Positions 23,913-35,336 of a stretch of 64,000 nucleotides of DNA are shown one piece after another (the stretch's first letter is position 1; the number at the start of each line of letters is the position of its first letter). Below the pieces are notes generated by a model. That model did not search any database. It saw only the letters and a program-made list of their open reading frames with translations, and had not been told where the DNA came from. Source of the DNA: Paractinoplanes tereljensis (GTDB lineage: Bacteria; Actinomycetota; Actinomycetes; Mycobacteriales; Micromonosporaceae); the NCBI RefSeq assembly GCF_016862435.1, contig NZ_BOMY01000013.1, positions 362,293 through 426,292 of the forward strand, given 5' to 3'. Position numbers and translations under genes: made by a program.

Positions 23913-24383
23913 ATGGAATCGCGGGAGCTCACCAAGGCGGCCATCTCCGCCACGCTTCACTGCCTCACCGGCTGCGCCATCGGGGAAATCCTCGGGATGG
24001 TGATCAGCACCGCCCTGGGCTGGCACAACGCCGGCAACATCACGCTGTCGATCGTGCTGGCCTTCTTCTTCGGCTACACGCTGGCCATCCGGCCGGTGCT
24101 CGCGGCCGGCGTCGGCTTCCGGCGGGCGCTCGGCGTCGCGCTGGCCGCCGACACCGTCTCCATCGCGGTGATGGAGCTGGTCGACAACGGGAGCCTGCTC
24201 GTCATCCCGGGCGCGATGGACGCCGGCCTCGCCGACCTGCTGTTCTGGGGCAGCCTGATCGCCTCGCTGGCCATCGCGTTCGTCGTCACGGTGCCGGTCA
24301 ATCGCTGGATGATCGCTCGCGGGGCGGGACATGCGGTCGCGCATCAGTACCATCACGCGCAGGAGCATCAGCACCATCACTGA
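23913..24383 (+). CDS. DUF4396 membrane protein with His-rich tail
   Basis: 156 residues with four hydrophobic segments. ISATLHCLTGCAIGEILGMV near the N-terminus is the DUF4396 signature, with a Cys-containing first helix. The C-terminus is HAVAHQYHHAQEHQHHH, a histidine cluster suited to metal binding. The CsoR-type operator just upstream points to copper induction. The function of DUF4396 is not established; copper handling is inference from the site and the tail. Confidence 0.85.
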   Translation: MESRELTKAAISATLHCLTGCAIGEILGMVISTALGWHNAGNITLSIVLAFFFGYTLAIRPVLAAGVGFRRALGVALAADTVSIAVMELVDNGSLLVIPGAMDAGLADLLFWGSLIASLAIAFVVTVPVNRWMIARGAGHAVAHQYHHAQEHQHHH

Positions 24384-24403
24384 GTGCCGTGAAGGAGCGT
24401 CCG

Positions 24404-24856
24404 ATGGGGAAAGAGGTCCGCACCGATGTCGAGACGCTCCGAGCGGCCGACGCCGATCGGCAGAAGGTCGCCGACCAGCTGAAACTGGCCCTGGACGAGG
24501 GGCGGCTCTCCCTCCACGAGTACGACGATCGGGTGCGCGACGCGTACGCGGCTAGGACGTACAAGGAATTGCTGGTCCTTGTCTCGGACCTGCCGCGGCC
24601 CGGTCTCAGCGCGACCGACGTCGCCGCCCGCCGGCAGGCGGAGAAGCGCCGCGAGGCGCGCCGGATGCCGACGGCGCTGCTGGTTCTCTGGACCATCTGG
24701 GCCTCCCTCACCGTGGTCAACCTGGTGGTTTTCGGGCTGGTGGTGGCGACCGTGGACGACCCGATCTACCCGTGGCCGGTCTGGATGCTGGTGCCCGGGG
24801 CGGCGCTGGGCGCGGTCACCGTCGGGGTCCAGGCGATCCGCAGCCAGCGGCATTGA
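24404..24856 (+). CDS. DUF1707 and two-helix membrane protein
   Basis: 150 residues. About 5-65 is a DUF1707 domain (RAADADRQKVADQLKLALDE, then GRLSLHEYDDRVRDAYAART). Two membrane helices follow at about 90-112 and 120-143. ATG at 24404 with GAAGGAG. DUF1707 proteins are common in actinobacteria and of unknown role. It begins 20 bp after the DUF4396 gene and may share its transcript. Confidence 0.87.
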   Translation: MGKEVRTDVETLRAADADRQKVADQLKLALDEGRLSLHEYDDRVRDAYAARTYKELLVLVSDLPRPGLSATDVAARRQAEKRREARRMPTALLVLWTIWASLTVVNLVVFGLVVATVDDPIYPWPVWMLVPGAALGAVTVGVQAIRSQRH

Positions 24857-24905
24857 AGCCCAGGTCACACCGGCTCTGATCGGGAGCCGCGTTAATGTCA
24901 CAGAC

Positions 24906-25916
24906 ATGACGCGTGTCCCGCTTTCCGTGCTCGATCTGGCCACCGTTCGCGCGGGGCACAGCAGCGCCGACGCACTCCGCGGCACCCTCGACATCGCCCG
25001 CACCGCCGACGAGCTGGGCTACCACCGCTTCTGGGTGGCCGAGCACCACAACATGCCGGCCGTGGCGTCGACCGCGCCGCCGGTGCTGATCGCCTCGGTG
25101 GCCGCGCAGACCCGGCAGATCAAGGTGGGTTCCGGCGGCGTGATGCTGCCCAACCACATGCCGTTCGTGGTGGCCGAGCAGTTCGCGATCCTGGAGGCGC
25201 TCCACCCCGGCCGCATCGACCTGGGCATCGGCCGCGCGCCGGGCACCGACCAGGCGACCGCGGCGGCGTTGCGCGGCGTTTCTCCCTACCTCACGGTCGA
25301 GCAGTTCCCGGAACATCTGCAGACGCTGATGGCGCTGCTCGGCGACGACCGGATCGACGCCGGGCCGGGGGCCCGGCTGCAGGCGACGCCGGCCGCCGAG
25401 ACCTACCCTGAGGTGTGGATGCTGGGCTCCTCGACGTACGGGGCTCAGGTTGCGGCTGCTCTCGGTCTGCCGTTCTGTTACGCCTACCACTTCGCGATGA
25501 GCTCCGATGTGGAGTCGGCGTTGCACCTTTACCGGTCCGGCTTCAAGCCGTCGCCGCAGCACCCCGAGCCACACGTGATGGTGAGCGCCTCGGTGATCGC
25601 CGCCGAGACGACCGAGGAGGCTCGCTATCTGGCCGGCCCCAGCCGGATCATGGCGCTGAGCCTGCGTACCGGCCGGCTCGGCCCGATCATCTCGCCCGAC
25701 GAGGCCGCCACGGTCGAACTGTCCGACCTGGACCGAGCGATGCTCGATTCACTGCCGGGTACGCAGTACGCGGGCACGGCCGAGGAGGTCGTCGCCGACC
25801 TCGACCAGCTGGTCGCGCGAACCGGGGCGAACGAGCTGATCCTGGCCGGAACGGTCTACGACCCGGCAACCAGGCAGGATTCCCTGGCCCGGATCGCGAA
25901 GGCCTGGGGACTTTAG
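24906..25916 (+). CDS. luciferase-like flavin monooxygenase (LLM class)
   Basis: 336 residues, a TIM-barrel of the bacterial luciferase family. VAEHHNMPAVASTAPPVLIA, VGSGGVMLPNHMPFVVAEQF and DLGIGRAPGTDQ are typical of the FMN-dependent branch often annotated as alkanal monooxygenase-like. The ATG at 24906 is the family start (MTRVPLSVLDLATVRAG). Substrate unknown. Single-gene unit. Confidence 0.9.
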   Translation: MTRVPLSVLDLATVRAGHSSADALRGTLDIARTADELGYHRFWVAEHHNMPAVASTAPPVLIASVAAQTRQIKVGSGGVMLPNHMPFVVAEQFAILEALHPGRIDLGIGRAPGTDQATAAALRGVSPYLTVEQFPEHLQTLMALLGDDRIDAGPGARLQATPAAETYPEVWMLGSSTYGAQVAAALGLPFCYAYHFAMSSDVESALHLYRSGFKPSPQHPEPHVMVSASVIAAETTEEARYLAGPSRIMALSLRTGRLGPIISPDEAATVELSDLDRAMLDSLPGTQYAGTAEEVVADLDQLVARTGANELILAGTVYDPATRQDSLARIAKAWGL

Positions 25917-26552
25917 AAACCTTTCAGGATCAAGGTCGCGAGAAACAAAGCCCTTTCGGTACGGGCGACGCCGTCGACAACCGCAATTCCCCCCGACCGC
26001 CGCCACCGCGCGACCAGCGTGCATCACCGGCATGTGCCGCGCCCCTCGCGCAACCGGACACCCACCCTTTGGCGGGCTTTGCTTTGCTCACCAATACGCG
26101 CTGCTCTGCGCACCTCCGGTGAGCACGCGATCTTGCGGAGTTCCTGTTCGCCCCGAGCGGTAAGCCTTCAATGTCGGTGAGCCGGCGTGGACGGTTGGGG
26201 TCTTGGGCCGGGACCGCCCGTGGCGGGCGCGCGGAGGGTGAGCTGCACCTACCGGGACCGAGTGCCACGGGAGTGGACCGGCGCGTACGGAAAAGGGATC
26301 TTTCTTTCCGGGCAAAGCGGCCAGTTTCCGGAAGCCGGTCCCGCGCGGAGCGGGCAGTTCCTGGGAAGCGGGCGCGCACCGATCCTCGAGCGCTCTGTCC
26401 CTAGATTCGAGTCGTCGTAAAGTTCGCAAGGCGGAGGCCCAGGGCACTGTGAATGCTCCGGGCCTTCGTCTCGGCCACGGGTAGATCGGGGCGGATCTAC
26501 CGCGCTGCCTGAGCTACCTAAGTGCCAACCGAGGTTGCTCACTGACAAGTTG
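25917..26552. other. 636-bp region with no supported gene
   Basis: Short frames on both strands here have no ribosome binding site, no family resemblance and no actinobacterial codon bias. A weak hairpin with GGCCC/GGGCC arms is at about 26432-26470. GATTCGAGTC at 26404-26413 resembles a tRNA T-arm but no cloverleaf surrounds it. I see no other feature. Confidence 0.6.
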
Positions 26553-26580
26553 CCATAGCTAGCGCTTTGGCTAGCTATGG
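26553..26580. promoter_or_regulatory. 11-bp inverted repeat, probable operator of the GntR-type gene
   Basis: Perfect arms CCATAGCTAGC (26553-26563) and GCTAGCTATGG (26570-26580) around GCTTTG. It sits 36 bp before the GTG start that I prefer, where a small GntR dimer could repress its own gene. An in-frame ATG lies within the right arm. Confidence 0.6.
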
Positions 26581-26615
26581 GTGATCTACTCGGGAAGCCA
26601 ACCGAGGGGATCACT

Positions 26616-26867
26616 GTGCCGCCGCGCTACCGATACGAAGAGATCGGCGACGACCTGGAGAAGCGGATCGAAGCTGGAGAGTTTCCGCCCGGTTCCCGCC
26701 TGCCGAGTCGCCGTGAGCTGACCGCTCACTATGAGGTGACGGCGCCGGTCATCGATCGCGCGATGCAGATCCTGAGGATCAAGGGCATCACCGAGACGCT
26801 GGCGGGCGTCGGGGTCTACGTGCGCGACTCGCCAGTCCGCTGTTGGTGGCCATCGTTGATCTGCTGA
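26616..26867 (+). CDS. very short GntR-type winged-helix protein
   Basis: 83 residues from a GTG preceded by GAGGGG; an ATG at 26577 would add 13 residues but lies inside the palindrome. YRYEEIGDDLEKRIEAGEFP, PGSRLPSRRELTAHYEVTAP and VIDRAMQILRIKGITETLAG form a complete GntR winged helix. The usual effector-binding domain is absent; the protein ends soon after the wing (GVYVRDSPVRCWWPSLIC). It may act as a bare DNA binder or be a truncated regulator. Confidence 0.75.
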   Translation: MPPRYRYEEIGDDLEKRIEAGEFPPGSRLPSRRELTAHYEVTAPVIDRAMQILRIKGITETLAGVGVYVRDSPVRCWWPSLIC

Positions 26868-26963
26868 GCGTTCCACTGCTGCCCTGCAGTTGCCGCAGGC
26901 TCCTTCTTCACACACGCTTGTTAATCGGGTGCGTTCGGCTGGCTGGGCGGCCAGGATGAAGGG

Positions 26964-27803
26964 ATGGCTTGGGAGCTGACCGCGGACGTTGAGGCCTTTG
27001 AGCACGCTGCGGGGGAGTTCTTGCGGGCTCGGCCTGTTCAGCACACGGTGCTTCTCACGCTTGTTGGGACGCTTCGGCGGCGCGGGCTGCATGCGTACGG
27101 GGCGGGGGATCCTGTCTTCGGGTTCTGGCGTTTGCCTGGTGGGGATGTTGGTGGGCTGCTGGTGCAGACGCCGCCGCATCCGATGATGTTTTCCGCTTTG
27201 CCGGCTGAGGCTGTGCCTGCGGCCGTTGAGGTGCTTGCTGGGCGGGCGCTCAGCGGGGTGAACATGTTGGCTGACTCGATCGATGAGTTTGTCGCTGGGT
27301 GGCGGGAGCTCACCGGGGCCAAGGCGACCGTCGACCTGCGTAGCCGTCTGTACCTTTTGGACGCTCTTACGCCGCCGGCCGCGCCTGGTGGGCGGGCCCG
27401 GGTGGCCGACCACGGCGACCGGGAGCTGCTGCTTCGCTGGGACGCTGCGTTTCACGATGACATCGGGGAGCGGCAGCCGGCAGATGGGGGCGCTGCCATC
27501 GACGAGCGGCTCGGCTACGGTGGGATTCTGCTGTGGGAGGTTGACGGCGTGCCGGTCTCGGCGGCTACCCGCTCCCCTATTCATGCTGGCATGAGCCGTG
27601 TCCAGACGGTCTACACGCCCAAGGAGCACCGCGGCCGCGGTTACGCCGGCGCGGTCACCACGGCGGCCACGCAGAGTGCGCTCGACCAGGGGGCCGAGGC
27701 CGTCGTGCTCTTCACCGACCTGGCCAATCCGACAAGCAACGGGCTGTACCAGCGACTGGGGTACCGGCCTGTCGAGGATCGAGTGGTGGTGGAGTTCTCG
27801 TGA
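26964..27803 (+). CDS. GNAT family N-acetyltransferase
   Basis: 279 residues. The C-terminal half has the acetyl-CoA motif HRGRGYAGAVTTAATQSALD at about 215-235 and NPTSNGLYQRLGYRPVEDRV. The N-terminal half is a second, degenerate acyltransferase-like region. ATG at 26964. The stop overlaps the GTG of the MOSC gene (GTGA), so the two are coupled. Substrate unknown. Confidence 0.88.
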   Translation: MAWELTADVEAFEHAAGEFLRARPVQHTVLLTLVGTLRRRGLHAYGAGDPVFGFWRLPGGDVGGLLVQTPPHPMMFSALPAEAVPAAVEVLAGRALSGVNMLADSIDEFVAGWRELTGAKATVDLRSRLYLLDALTPPAAPGGRARVADHGDRELLLRWDAAFHDDIGERQPADGGAAIDERLGYGGILLWEVDGVPVSAATRSPIHAGMSRVQTVYTPKEHRGRGYAGAVTTAATQSALDQGAEAVVLFTDLANPTSNGLYQRLGYRPVEDRVVVEFS

Positions 27804-28459
27804 GTGACGGCAAGGTGCTTCAGGTCAATGTCGGGGTGCCTCGGGCCAACCCGGCCAAGAAGCTTGGCATGACCGCGATCGACAAACGGCCGGTTGACCA
27901 CCCGGTGCAGGTTCGGGCGCCGGGGCCGAAGACTACGGGGCTGCACAGTGGACTGGTCGGTGACCCGATCGGGGACGTCAAGCACCACGGCGGCGACGAT
28001 CAGGCGGTTTACGCGTACGCGCGGGAGGACTACGACTGGTGGGAGAAGGAACTGGGGCGGCCGCTCGCGGGAGGCGCCTTTGGGGAGAACCTCACCACGC
28101 TCGGGCTTGACCTGGTCGGGGCGATGATCGGGGAGCGCTGGCGGATCGGCTCCGAGCTGGAACTGCAGGCTACGTTCGGGCGGGTTCCGTGTGCCACGTT
28201 TCAGGCTCGGATGGAGGAGCCCAAGTGGTTGAAGAGGTTCACCAAGGTAAACCGCACCGGGGCCTACCTGCGGGTGGTTACGCCGGGGTTCGTGCAGGCC
28301 GGTGACTCGATCTCGGTCAGCTATCGTCCGGCCAAGAGCGTCAGCATCGCCGAGGGGTTCGAGGTGTACATGCTCGACCGGGCGCGGCTGGGCCGGCTGC
28401 TCGACGCCGAAGGTCTGCCGGATGACCTGCGCGAAGAGATTCAGCGGAAGGTCAGCTGA
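27800..28459 (+). CDS. MOSC domain protein
   Basis: 219 residues, YiiM-like. VKHHGGDDQAVYAYAREDYD, GAFGENLTT and the conserved Cys in FGRVPCATFQARM are MOSC features. MOSC domains transfer sulfur or bind the molybdenum cofactor. GTG start overlapping the GNAT stop. It ends by overlapping the 3' end of nuoN on the other strand by 8 bp. Confidence 0.88.
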   Translation: MSDGKVLQVNVGVPRANPAKKLGMTAIDKRPVDHPVQVRAPGPKTTGLHSGLVGDPIGDVKHHGGDDQAVYAYAREDYDWWEKELGRPLAGGAFGENLTTLGLDLVGAMIGERWRIGSELELQATFGRVPCATFQARMEEPKWLKRFTKVNRTGAYLRVVTPGFVQAGDSISVSYRPAKSVSIAEGFEVYMLDRARLGRLLDAEGLPDDLREEIQRKVS

Positions 28460-29896
28460 GGGCGTCGAACAGCAGCTGCGGGGCGAAACCGATCGCCACC
28501 GCGGTGATCGCGGCGATGATCAGGGCGGCCGCTACCGGGCGGGTCACCCGCAGGCGTGGGTGGGTGGCCGCTTCCAGCAGATCCGGGTCGACCACCTGGA
28601 TGCCGGGCTTGGGCGGGGTCACGTAAAGGTTGGCGGTGACCCGCACGTAGTAGGCGAGGCCGATCACCGCGTTCAGGGCCACGAAACCGGCCAGCCAGCC
28701 CCAACCTTCGGCGATCAGCGCGTCCACGACGGTCACCTTGGCGAACATGCCGGCCAGGCCGGGCGGCAAACCGGCCAGGCCGGCGATGGCCAGCACCCAG
28801 GCCGCGCCCAGCCATGGGTGGCGGCGGCCGGCACCACGGTAGGCGAGCAGGTCGCCGCCGTCGGCGGCCGGTGGGCGGAGCGCCACCACTACGCCGAACG
28901 CGATGAACTCGAGCAGCACGAAGAACACCGCGTAGACGGCCGCCGCGCGTACCCCCTCGGCGCCCAGTGCCAGTGCGGCCAGGATGTATCCGGCCTGGGC
29001 GATCGACGACCAGGCCAACAGCCGGACCATGCGCTGCTGGCGCAGCGCCACCAGGTTGCCGGTCGTCATGGTGAGCACCGCCAGCGCGGCCACCACGGGA
29101 GCCGCGTCCAACCGGGACACGATCGCGATCAGGGCCAGTACGCCGCCCAGCTTCGAGGCGGTCGACAGGTAGGCGGCCACCGGGAGCGGCGCGCCCTCGT
29201 ACGTCGGCGGGGCCCAGGCGTGCATCGGCACGGCCGCGACCTTGAAGGCGAAGCCGATCACCAGCAGGGCGGCGCCGGTCTGGGCGACCGGGCCGAGCGG
29301 GCCGATCCCGGCGACCAGGTGGTTCAGGTGGATCGCGCCGGTGGCGGCGTAGTTGAGGGCCGCGCCGAGCAGCGCGATCGCCGTGGAGATCACGCTGATC
29401 AGGAAGAACGTGATCGAGGCGGAGGCGCCCGCGGTGCTGACCTTCTCGCCGGGGGCGAACCGGCGCAGGCCGACCAGCACGTACAGCGGGAGGGTCAGCG
29501 TCTCCAGGCCGACGATCAGGGTGATCAGGTCGCCGGCGTAACCGATCACCACGCCGCCGGTCATCGAGGCGGCCAGCAGGAAGCAGAACTCGCCGGGCGG
29601 GGCCGCGCCGATCTTCAGCGACGGCGCCGACAGGGCGAGCACGCCGACGGTGAGCGCGGCGAAGACGACTGCCATCGTCACGGCAAGCGGGGTAGGGACC
29701 CAGGAGCATTCGGGACCGGCGCAAAATGTCGGTTTTGCGACGCCGACGACGATCGCGCACACGGCGGTGGCGATCCCACCCACGGCAAAAGCAGCGATGG
29801 TAAGAGACCGGCGCGCAAGAAGAAGGTCCATCAGCAGCACGAGAACGGCCGTGCCCGAGGCCGCGTACAGCGGCAGCAGCGTCACCTGGTCGATGG

Positions 29897-29900
<4 letters not shown>
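28452..29900 (-). CDS. nuoN: NADH-quinone oxidoreductase subunit N
   Basis: 482 residues, about 14 membrane helices, one of the three antiporter-like proton-pumping subunits of complex I. VSTAGASASITFFLISVIST and FKVAAVPMHAWAPPTYEGAP carry the conserved Lys and His region. The frame is open to 30002 but the ATG at 29900 overlaps the nuoM stop (ATGA). Confidence 0.95.
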
Positions 29901-31353
<1,453 letters not shown>

Positions 31354-31357
<4 letters not shown>

Positions 31358-33252
31358 GAGGCGGCTCCGAACCAGACGGTCAGCAGCAGGGCGCCGGCGA
31401 AGACGATGAGCGCGGCCCACGGCAGGGCGACCCGGTGCATGTCGTTGACCAGTTCACCCAGCCAGGTCGTGCTGGTGCCGGTGCCCTCGACGGTGGCGTC
31501 GACGACCCGCTCGTCGGTGGCCTTGGCCAGCCGGGCGAGCTGCCGCACCGGGCGCACCACCAGCCGGTCCTGCACGTCGTCGAGCCGGAAGCCGGCCGCG
31601 AAGAACGGCCGGACCGGCCCGAGCACCGCGGCCGGGTCGACGCCCGGCACCGCCCGCCACAGGAACCAGGCCGTGCCGGACCCGAGGACGAGCAGCACGA
31701 GCGGCAGCACCACGGTCACGTCCAGGTGGGGTTCGTCCAGTTCGAGGGCGGTGCGGAAACCGGGCGCCCAGGCGGCCAGGCCGAGCAGCGCGGCCGGGAT
31801 CGCCAGCAGCAGGATGGGCCAGCGCATCAGGCCGGGCGGGTCGTGCGGGGTGTGCGGCGGGCTGTACCGGGCGTCGTCGAAGCCGACCTCCCAGTCCGGG
31901 CCGTCCGGGCCGTGCGCCCGGGAGATGCCGAAGAACGCGCAGAGCAGCAGCCGGGTGGCGTACCAGGCGGTGACCGCGACCGCGAACAGCGCGGCCAGCC
32001 AGACCAGCCAGGCCACCCAGACCGGCGCGGGACCGCCGCCGTCGGTGGCGTGCGCGGCCGCGGCCAGCACGTTCTCCTTGGACCAGAAGCCGGCCAGCGG
32101 CGGCACCCCGGCCAGCGCGCCCAGCCCGACCACGAACGACCAGAAGGTGACCGGCATGTGTTCGCGCAGGCCACCCATCCGGGACAGGTAGTTGGTGCCG
32201 ACCGCGTGGATCACCGCGCCGGCCGCGAGGAACAGCAGCGCCTTGAACGCGGCGTGGGTGAGCAGGTGGAACAGGGCCGCGGCGGGCGAGCCGACGGCCA
32301 GCGCGCCGGTCATGTAGCCGATCTGGCTCACCGTCGACCAGGCCAGCACCCGTTTCAGGTCGTCCTGGGCGGTCGCGCTCAGCGCCCCGAGCAGGATGGT
32401 GATCGAGGCGGCCACCCCGAGCACGGCGAGCGCGGCCGGGGACTGCTGGTAGAGCGGGTACATCCGGAAGACCACGTAGACGCCGGCCGCGACCATGGTG
32501 GCGGCGTGGATCAGCGCCGAGATCGGGGTGGGGCCGGCCATCGCGTCGGGCAGCCAGGTGTGCAGCGGGAACTGGGCGCTCTTGCCGGCCACCCCGGCCA
32601 GGATCAGCAGCAGGGCGGCGGTGAGCGTGCCGTGGTCGTAGTGGTGGGTGAGGACCGCGCCGATCCGGGTGGTGCCGGCGTCGACCGCCAGCAGCGCGAT
32701 GCCGAGCAGGAAACCGACGTCGCCGACCCGGGTGACCAGGAACGCCTTCACCGCGGCGGCGGGCGCCTCGGGCAGCCGTCGGTCGTGGCCGATCAGCAGG
32801 TAGGAGCAGGCGCCCATCACCTCCCAGCCGACCAGCATGCCGATCAGGTCACCGGACGTGACGACCAGCAGCATCGCGCCGGTGAACAGGCTGATCTGAG
32901 CGGCGTACGGCGCGTAGCGGGGGTCGTCGTGCAGGTAGGCCACCGAGTAGATCTGCACGAACAGCGCGACCACGGTGACAGCCAGGGCGATGTAGAGCGC
33001 CGCGAGGCTCGCCTCGAAGCCGAGGGTCACCTCGATGTCGCCGATCCGGGTCCATTGAGTGCCGGCCACGAGCGGTTTGGTCGTGAACAGCAACAACGCC
33101 AGGGTCACGGCGAGTGAGACGGCCGCGCCGGCGATGCCGATCCCGGCGGCGAGCCGACGCGACTGAGAGTCGCCCGGCTTCAAGAGCAAACCCGAAAGGC
33201 CGAGGAGCAGGGGTACGCCGGGGATCAGCGCACCGAACGTCGCCGCGTTCAC
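31354..33252 (-). CDS. nuoL: NADH-quinone oxidoreductase subunit L
   Basis: 632 residues, the largest antiporter-like subunit. GWEVMGACSYLLIGH and KSAQFPLHTWLPDAMAGPTP, then PISALIHAATMVAAGVYV are family motifs, and the C-terminal lateral helix region is present. GTG at 33252 overlaps the nuoK stop. The extra 206 codons open upstream are shadow. Confidence 0.95.
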
Positions 33253-33623
33253 CCGGTCACCTGCTTCTCGTGGTCGTGCTCGTCCAGCACCACCTCGTCG
33301 ATCACGACCGCCTTGTGCAGGCGGTAGTACTGCAGCACGATCGCCAGGCCGACGCCCACCTCGGCGGCGGCCAGCACGATGATGAACAGCGCGAAGATCG
33401 CCCCCGACCGCGGTTCCGGCACCGGATAGGCCCACGCCTCCGGGGCCACCCCGTCCAGCACCGCGCGGACTGTCGCGTCCGCGGCCACCAGGATCAGGTT
33501 GACCGCGTTGAGCATCAGCTCCACCGCCATCAGCACCAGGATCGCGTTGCGCCGGCGCAGCACGCCGTAGACGCCGAGCGCGAAGAGCAGGGAAGCGATG
33601 ACGTACGGGATGACCGCGTGCAT
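33249..33623 (-). CDS. nuoK: NADH-quinone oxidoreductase subunit K
   Basis: 124 residues with three helices. RRNAILVLMAVELMLNAVNL holds the conserved membrane Glu. ATG at 33623 shares its A with the nuoJ stop (TGATG). The C-terminus has a short charged tail (DEVVLDEHDHEKQVTG). Confidence 0.93.
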   Translation of the reverse strand: MHAVIPYVIASLLFALGVYGVLRRRNAILVLMAVELMLNAVNLILVAADATVRAVLDGVAPEAWAYPVPEPRSGAIFALFIIVLAAAEVGVGLAIVLQYYRLHKAVVIDEVVLDEHDHEKQVTG

Positions 33624-34603
33624 CACTGCTCCTTCTTCTCGTCGGTCTTGTCGTCGCCGGCCGGGAGCGCCGGGCGGTCCCGGCGGCCCTCGAGCTTTTC
33701 CCGCTCCGGGCGCGGCCGCTTCTCCTCGACCAGGTCGCCCTCGATGACGTTGCCCTCGATCGAGCGCCTCGCCGGGATCGGCTCGTCCCGCTGGACCACG
33801 CTCTCCCCCTGGATGATCCGGGAGTCGAGGACCTCGGCCGCGGTCGGCTCGCCGATCTTCGGCCGGGCATCGTGCGCGCCGAAGATCAGGTCGGCGGCTT
33901 TCTGCTTGAGCGGGTCGGCCGGCTCGGGTTCCGGGGCCGGCGCGTTGGCCAGCGCCTCGGCCGCCCGCTGGTCGGCGCGTGCCTGGCGAACCCGGGCCTG
34001 GGCGGCGGCCTGCCGAGCGGCGATCCGCTCGAGCCGGGCGATCACCTCGGCCGACTCGTCGATCGGGTCGTGCGGCGCCTCGGGCGGCGGGGCCGACGGG
34101 TCGGGGCGGGCGCCCAGGTCGGGGCGGGACAGCACGATCGCGCCGATCAGCGCGGCCAGCAGCAGGATGGACAGCACCTCGAACGGCAGCACCCAGGCGC
34201 CGAAGACCTGCTCGCCGACCCGTTCGGCGTTGCCCGGCGGGGGCAGCTCGAACTCGGTCCAGCGGAACGCGTCGGCCAGCAGCGCGGTCAGTCCGAAACC
34301 GATCCCGGCGCCGATGATCGCGGCCGGCGCGATCGGGCGGTCCAGGTCGCGGGACGGGCCGATCGGGGCGCGGGTCAGCATCACCGCGAACAGCAGCAGC
34401 ACCACCACGGCGCCGACGTAGACCAGGATCTGCACCCAGGCCACCATCTCGGCGCCGAGCACCAGGTACAGGCCGGCGATCGCGCCCAGGCTGACGACCA
34501 GGTAGAAGCCCGCCCGGACCAGGTGACTGCTGGTCACCACGAGCACGCCGGAACCGACCGCGATCAGGCCGAGAGCGAGCATGAGCGCGTCCGCCACGGT
34601 CAC
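33623..34603 (-). CDS. nuoJ: NADH-quinone oxidoreductase subunit J with long charged tail
   Basis: 326 residues. About 1-165 is the five-helix NuoJ core ([40 protein letters not shown]). The rest, nearly half the protein, is a hydrophilic Ala/Glu/Arg/Pro-rich tail with a likely coiled coil ([20 protein letters not shown]) and an acidic-basic end. Bacterial NuoJ is usually 160-280 residues, so the tail is long. GTG at 34603 overlaps the nuoI stop. Confidence 0.92.
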   Translation of the reverse strand: MTVADALMLALGLIAVGSGVLVVTSSHLVRAGFYLVVSLGAIAGLYLVLGAEMVAWVQILVYVGAVVVLLLFAVMLTRAPIGPSRDLDRPIAPAAIIGAGIGFGLTALLADAFRWTEFELPPPGNAERVGEQVFGAWVLPFEVLSILLLAALIGAIVLSRPDLGARPDPSAPPPEAPHDPIDESAEVIARLERIAARQAAAQARVRQARADQRAAEALANAPAPEPEPADPLKQKAADLIFGAHDARPKIGEPTAAEVLDSRIIQGESVVQRDEPIPARRSIEGNVIEGDLVEEKRPRPEREKLEGRRDRPALPAGDDKTDEKKEQ

Positions 34604-35235
34604 TGCGGTGGCTCCGGGGACTCCGGCTTCGGTTGAGCTTCCTGGTTCGGGCGGTCTGCGGTTGTCGGGCGGGCTCGGCGTACATCTGCCTTCGCGGCCG
34701 TTGCCGCCCCCGGACCCGCAGCTTTCCGCGCCGCTGTCGCCTCCTCCTTGGAGGGTTCGCCGAGCACGTCGTGAGCCGGCGGCGGAGGCACCGTGCGCAT
34801 CCATTCCCCCAGCCGGTTCTTGTCGTGCAGGAGGTCGAGGACGTCGGTTTCCGCGTATTCGAACTCGGGCGTCCAGTGCAGCGCGTCGAACGGGCAGACT
34901 TCGATGCAGATTCCGCAGTACATGCAGAGCGAGAAATCGATGTCGAAGCGGTCGAGCACGTTGCGCTGCCGCGCTCGCGCGGCGCCCGGGACGACGACCT
35001 CTTCCTTGTGCGAGTCGATGTAGATGCACCAGTCGGGGCACTCGCGGGCGCACAGCATGCAGACCGTGCAGTTTTCTTCGAGCAGTGCGATCACGCCGCG
35101 GCTGCGCGGCGGAAGCTCGGGCTCGACGTCCGGATATTGCTGGGTCGTCGACCGCTTGGTCATCGTCTTGAGCGTGACGGCAAGCCCTTGCACCAGGCCT
35201 TTACCCGGCGTGCCCCGCTCCCCGTCATCAGTCAC
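34600..35235 (-). CDS. nuoI: NADH-quinone oxidoreductase subunit I
   Basis: 211 residues. Two [4Fe-4S] ferredoxin motifs, [12 protein letters not shown] and [12 protein letters not shown], at about residues 55-115 relay electrons to NuoB. The C-terminal 60 residues are Ala/Pro-rich and disordered. ATG at 35235. The upstream neighbour is Uma2 on the opposite strand, so nuoI needs its own promoter or read-through from nuoH. Confidence 0.94.
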   Translation of the reverse strand: MTDDGERGTPGKGLVQGLAVTLKTMTKRSTTQQYPDVEPELPPRSRGVIALLEENCTVCMLCARECPDWCIYIDSHKEEVVVPGAARARQRNVLDRFDIDFSLCMYCGICIEVCPFDALHWTPEFEYAETDVLDLLHDKNRLGEWMRTVPPPPAHDVLGEPSKEEATAARKAAGPGAATAAKADVRRARPTTADRPNQEAQPKPESPEPPQ

Positions 35236-35336
35236 AAACGCACATCCTGCCTCGTCGTCCGTCCGGACGCGAGCACACCCCCTTTCGGATCTTCCGGTAG
35301 CGTGAATCCGTGCCCCGACTGTTGGAGGCCCCTAAG

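Noticed and set aside
26404..26413. tRNA T-arm-like GATTCGAGTC
   Set aside because: No acceptor, anticodon arm or D-arm can be folded around it.
31435..33117. 560-codon plus-strand open frame
   Set aside because: Antisense to nuoL, no homology visible.
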